Under the pieces are notes generated by a model. That model was not told where the DNA came from and made no database searches. It saw only the letters and a list, made by a program, of their open reading frames with translations. Source: Saprospiraceae bacterium (GTDB lineage: Bacteria > Bacteroidota > Bacteroidia > Chitinophagales > Saprospiraceae). From it: a DNA stretch of 64,000 nucleotides. Position numbers and translations under genes: made by a program. Below, piece by piece: positions 62,498-64,000 of the stretch. The first letter of the stretch is position 1; every line of letters begins with the position of its first letter. The DNA lies in NCBI GenBank assembly GCA_016717655.1, contig JADKFC010000010.1, positions 62,001-126,000 of the forward strand, in the 5' to 3' direction.

Positions 62498-62896
62498 ATG
62501 ATCAACCCAGATATCCTAACTTACAACAACAGCCAGACCGAAGAGGATGTGGCCATTTGTCATATACTCGCAGAGGAAATTGACAAAAACCTGAAGGGAG
62601 CTGAGAACAAGATCTGGCACCGACACCCGGTATGGTTTTTGGATGGTAATCCCATTGTTGGTTACAGCAAATTGAAAGGGGGCATCCGACTGATGTTTTG
62701 GAGTGGACAGGCTTTTGAAGATGATCGGTTGAAGCCGGTAGGGAAATTTCCGTCTGCTGACATCAATTATACAAGCCAAGATGAGATCAATAAAAAAGAT
62801 CTTAAAAATTGGTTGAAATTGGGTAAAGAAAGACAGTGGGATTATAAAAACATTGTCAAACGCAAAGGAGTGCTCGTAAAGTTGACCGATTTTTAA
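62498..62896 (+). CDS. DUF1801 domain protein
   Basis: 132 residues. DUF1801 features: AICHILAEEIDKNLKGAENK, IWHRHPVWFLDGNPIVGYSK and LKGGIRLMFWSGQAFEDD. The fold is used by YdhG-like proteins of unknown role. The GNAT gene begins 9 nt after its stop, so the two are probably one transcript. Confidence 0.88.
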   Translation: MINPDILTYNNSQTEEDVAICHILAEEIDKNLKGAENKIWHRHPVWFLDGNPIVGYSKLKGGIRLMFWSGQAFEDDRLKPVGKFPSADINYTSQDEINKKDLKNWLKLGKERQWDYKNIVKRKGVLVKLTDF

Positions 62897-62905
62897 TTGT
62901 CCATT

Positions 62906-63421
62906 ATGAAGTCAATTTTAACGGATCGACTCCTGCTAAGGCCTTTTACTGATGAGGATGCTACGGCACTTTTTGAAATGGACTCTAATGCCGAAGTGCA
63001 CCGCTATCTGGGCAACCAGCCAATAAAAGATTTTGATGAAATAAAACGGGTGGTCACCTACATTCAGCAGCAGTACCATGACTTTGGCATTGGCAGATGG
63101 GTGGTAGAAGATAGAAGTAACGGCGCTTTTATGGGTTGGGCAGGACTCAAGTGGATAACAGAAGCCATCAACAAACAGGTGTTTTACTACGATCTGGGGT
63201 ATAGATTTATGCCGGCTTATTGGGGCAGGGGTTATGCCACAGAGGCTGCAAGTGTCTGGGTGGATTATGCCAAAGACCAGCTGAAGGTTGAAAAAATATT
63301 TGCCATTACAGATGCTCAAAATGAGGCTTCAAAGAGGGTCTTGCATAAGCTGGGTTTTATCACCAAAGAAAATTTTGTCAATGACCGCAAAGTCCATCTT
63401 TGGCATGAGAAATATTTTTAA
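62906..63421 (+). CDS. GNAT acetyltransferase, RimJ/RimL type
   Basis: 171 residues from the ATG at 62906. Motifs: LTDRLLLRPFTDEDATALFE at the start, then YLGNQPI, YYDLGYRFMPAYWGRGYATE with the acetyl-CoA-binding pyrophosphate loop (R/Q-x-x-G-x-G/A), and AITDAQNEASKRVLHKLGFI. Transfers an acetyl group to an amine of a protein or small molecule. Translation probably coupled to the upstream gene. Confidence 0.92.
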   Translation: MKSILTDRLLLRPFTDEDATALFEMDSNAEVHRYLGNQPIKDFDEIKRVVTYIQQQYHDFGIGRWVVEDRSNGAFMGWAGLKWITEAINKQVFYYDLGYRFMPAYWGRGYATEAASVWVDYAKDQLKVEKIFAITDAQNEASKRVLHKLGFITKENFVNDRKVHLWHEKYF

Positions 63422-63612
63422 AGTTATAGCACAAAAATCAATATTTTATTGGGTTTTTGTTGCAAAATGACTTAATAAGCAAATATAATTTTTAGGGTTG
63501 TTTTTAAGGTAAATGGGTTTAAAACAATTTGGACTCATGGTTTTCTCTATGATTTCATACATTTTTATGGGAGAATTATATCTGCTGACGTATTTAGAAT
63601 AATTTTGAAGAT

Positions 63613-64000
63613 ATGAAAACCAGGATTTCCATTTTTGTCACTATTTATTTTTTATGTGTGGCCGTACTAAGCGGTCAAAATCGTTATTGGGTGGGAGGCT
63701 CCGGCACCTGGCATGATGCGGCTCATTGGAGCCTTACCTCCGGCGGAGCTGGTGGTGCCAGTGTGCCAGATTCAACCAACGACGTTTTTTTTAATGCCCA
63801 ATCATTTAGTGCAGATGGTCAATACGTAGCCAACCTAACCACACAGCTCGATTTGTATTGCAAAAGCATCACTTTCGCCAATATCGATGATAGCATTGAC
63901 TTCAACTTTTCGGCCGGTACTCCCGGAGGGATTTACACCCAGGCTCGATTGATAGCTTATCAGCACGTAACCTTAAGTGACAAGGTAAGCTTTGATTATG
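63613..64000 (+). CDS. Large secreted protein, N-terminal part (cut by window edge)
   Basis: 129 codons from ATG 63613 to the right edge. Signal peptide MKTRISIFVTIYFLCVAVLS-GQ, then NRYWVGGSGTWHDAAHWSLT and VPDSTNDVFFNAQSFS, the start typical of large Bacteroidota surface or gliding-type adhesins and T9SS cargo that carry a YWVGGxGxWxDxxHW motif. The rest lies outside the window. Confidence 0.85.
   Translation, partial: MKTRISIFVTIYFLCVAVLSGQNRYWVGGSGTWHDAAHWSLTSGGAGGASVPDSTNDVFFNAQSFSADGQYVANLTTQLDLYCKSITFANIDDSIDFNFSAGTPGGIYTQARLIAYQHVTLSDKVSFDY

Overview
The window reads as a chromosomal segment of a member of the Bacteroidota, most likely a Saprospiria/Chitinophagia-type organism. The evidence is TonB-dependent receptors with a carboxypeptidase-like N-terminal domain, two secreted proteins with C-terminal type IX secretion (T9SS) sorting domains, Bacteroidota-style promoters (TTG, about 19-21 nt, TAnnTTTG) upstream of several genes, weak Shine-Dalgarno signals, EttA/DUF177/L32/L25 genes of Bacteroidota type, and DUF4292, DUF4348 and DUF4261 proteins typical of the phylum. 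The assignment below phylum level is inference.

Layout. 0-6.2 kb: the N-terminal part of a TonB-dependent receptor, then a duplicated pair of small outer-membrane barrel genes around a beta-propeller lipoprotein, all on the minus strand. 6.7-8.05 kb: a tRNA-Asp gene followed by a tandem array of tRNA 3' fragment + terminator + GIY-YIG endonuclease units, with palindromic elements inside the tRNA fragments. 8.2-9.4 kb: a fumarase gene that lacks its catalytic loop. 9.4-12.6 kb: a minisatellite and uvrA. 12.9-15.1 kb: remains of a type I restriction-modification locus (an HsdR reduced to its two ends, an AlbA_2/ATPase accessory protein, a C-terminal fragment). 15.3-18.2 kb: a frameshifted membrane glycosyltransferase-like gene, a DUF4197 gene and a long repeat region. 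18.3-31.3 kb: housekeeping (rplY, DUF177-rpmF, radC, an alpha-glucan phosphorylase homologue without its PLP lysine, a HAD phosphatase/mutase, rnr, rhomboid protease, aspartoacylase-like, lipoprotein, nadE, a secreted protein). 31.4-44 kb: dnaX with a ten-A slippery run, a 2-oxoacid dehydrogenase E2, an OmpA/TPR/PD40/SPOR envelope protein, ettA, an S23-type protein, an EnvC-like protein with a DUF4292 lipoprotein and a TPR protein in one minus-strand operon. 44-64 kb: an accessory-looking plus-strand stretch with DUF1801 proteins, DUF4261, a CPBP protease, an Ntn hydrolase fused to membrane helices, a HigBA-like toxin-antitoxin pair, rifampin ADP-ribosyltransferase (arr), a Fic protein, a ClC channel, T9SS cargo proteins, an isoprenylcysteine methyltransferase-like protein, and a GNAT acetyltransferase.

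Two systems stand out. The first is the tRNA-Asp/GIY-YIG tandem module, in which the endonuclease's stop codon lies inside tRNA D-loop sequence. The second is dnaX, where a run of ten A after the clamp-loader core separates a 383-residue gamma-like product from a tau-like product of about 582 residues. Eight or nine other genes carry single-base or nonsense lesions, several in homopolymers, so sequencing or assembly error must be weighed against real decay before any of them is called dead.
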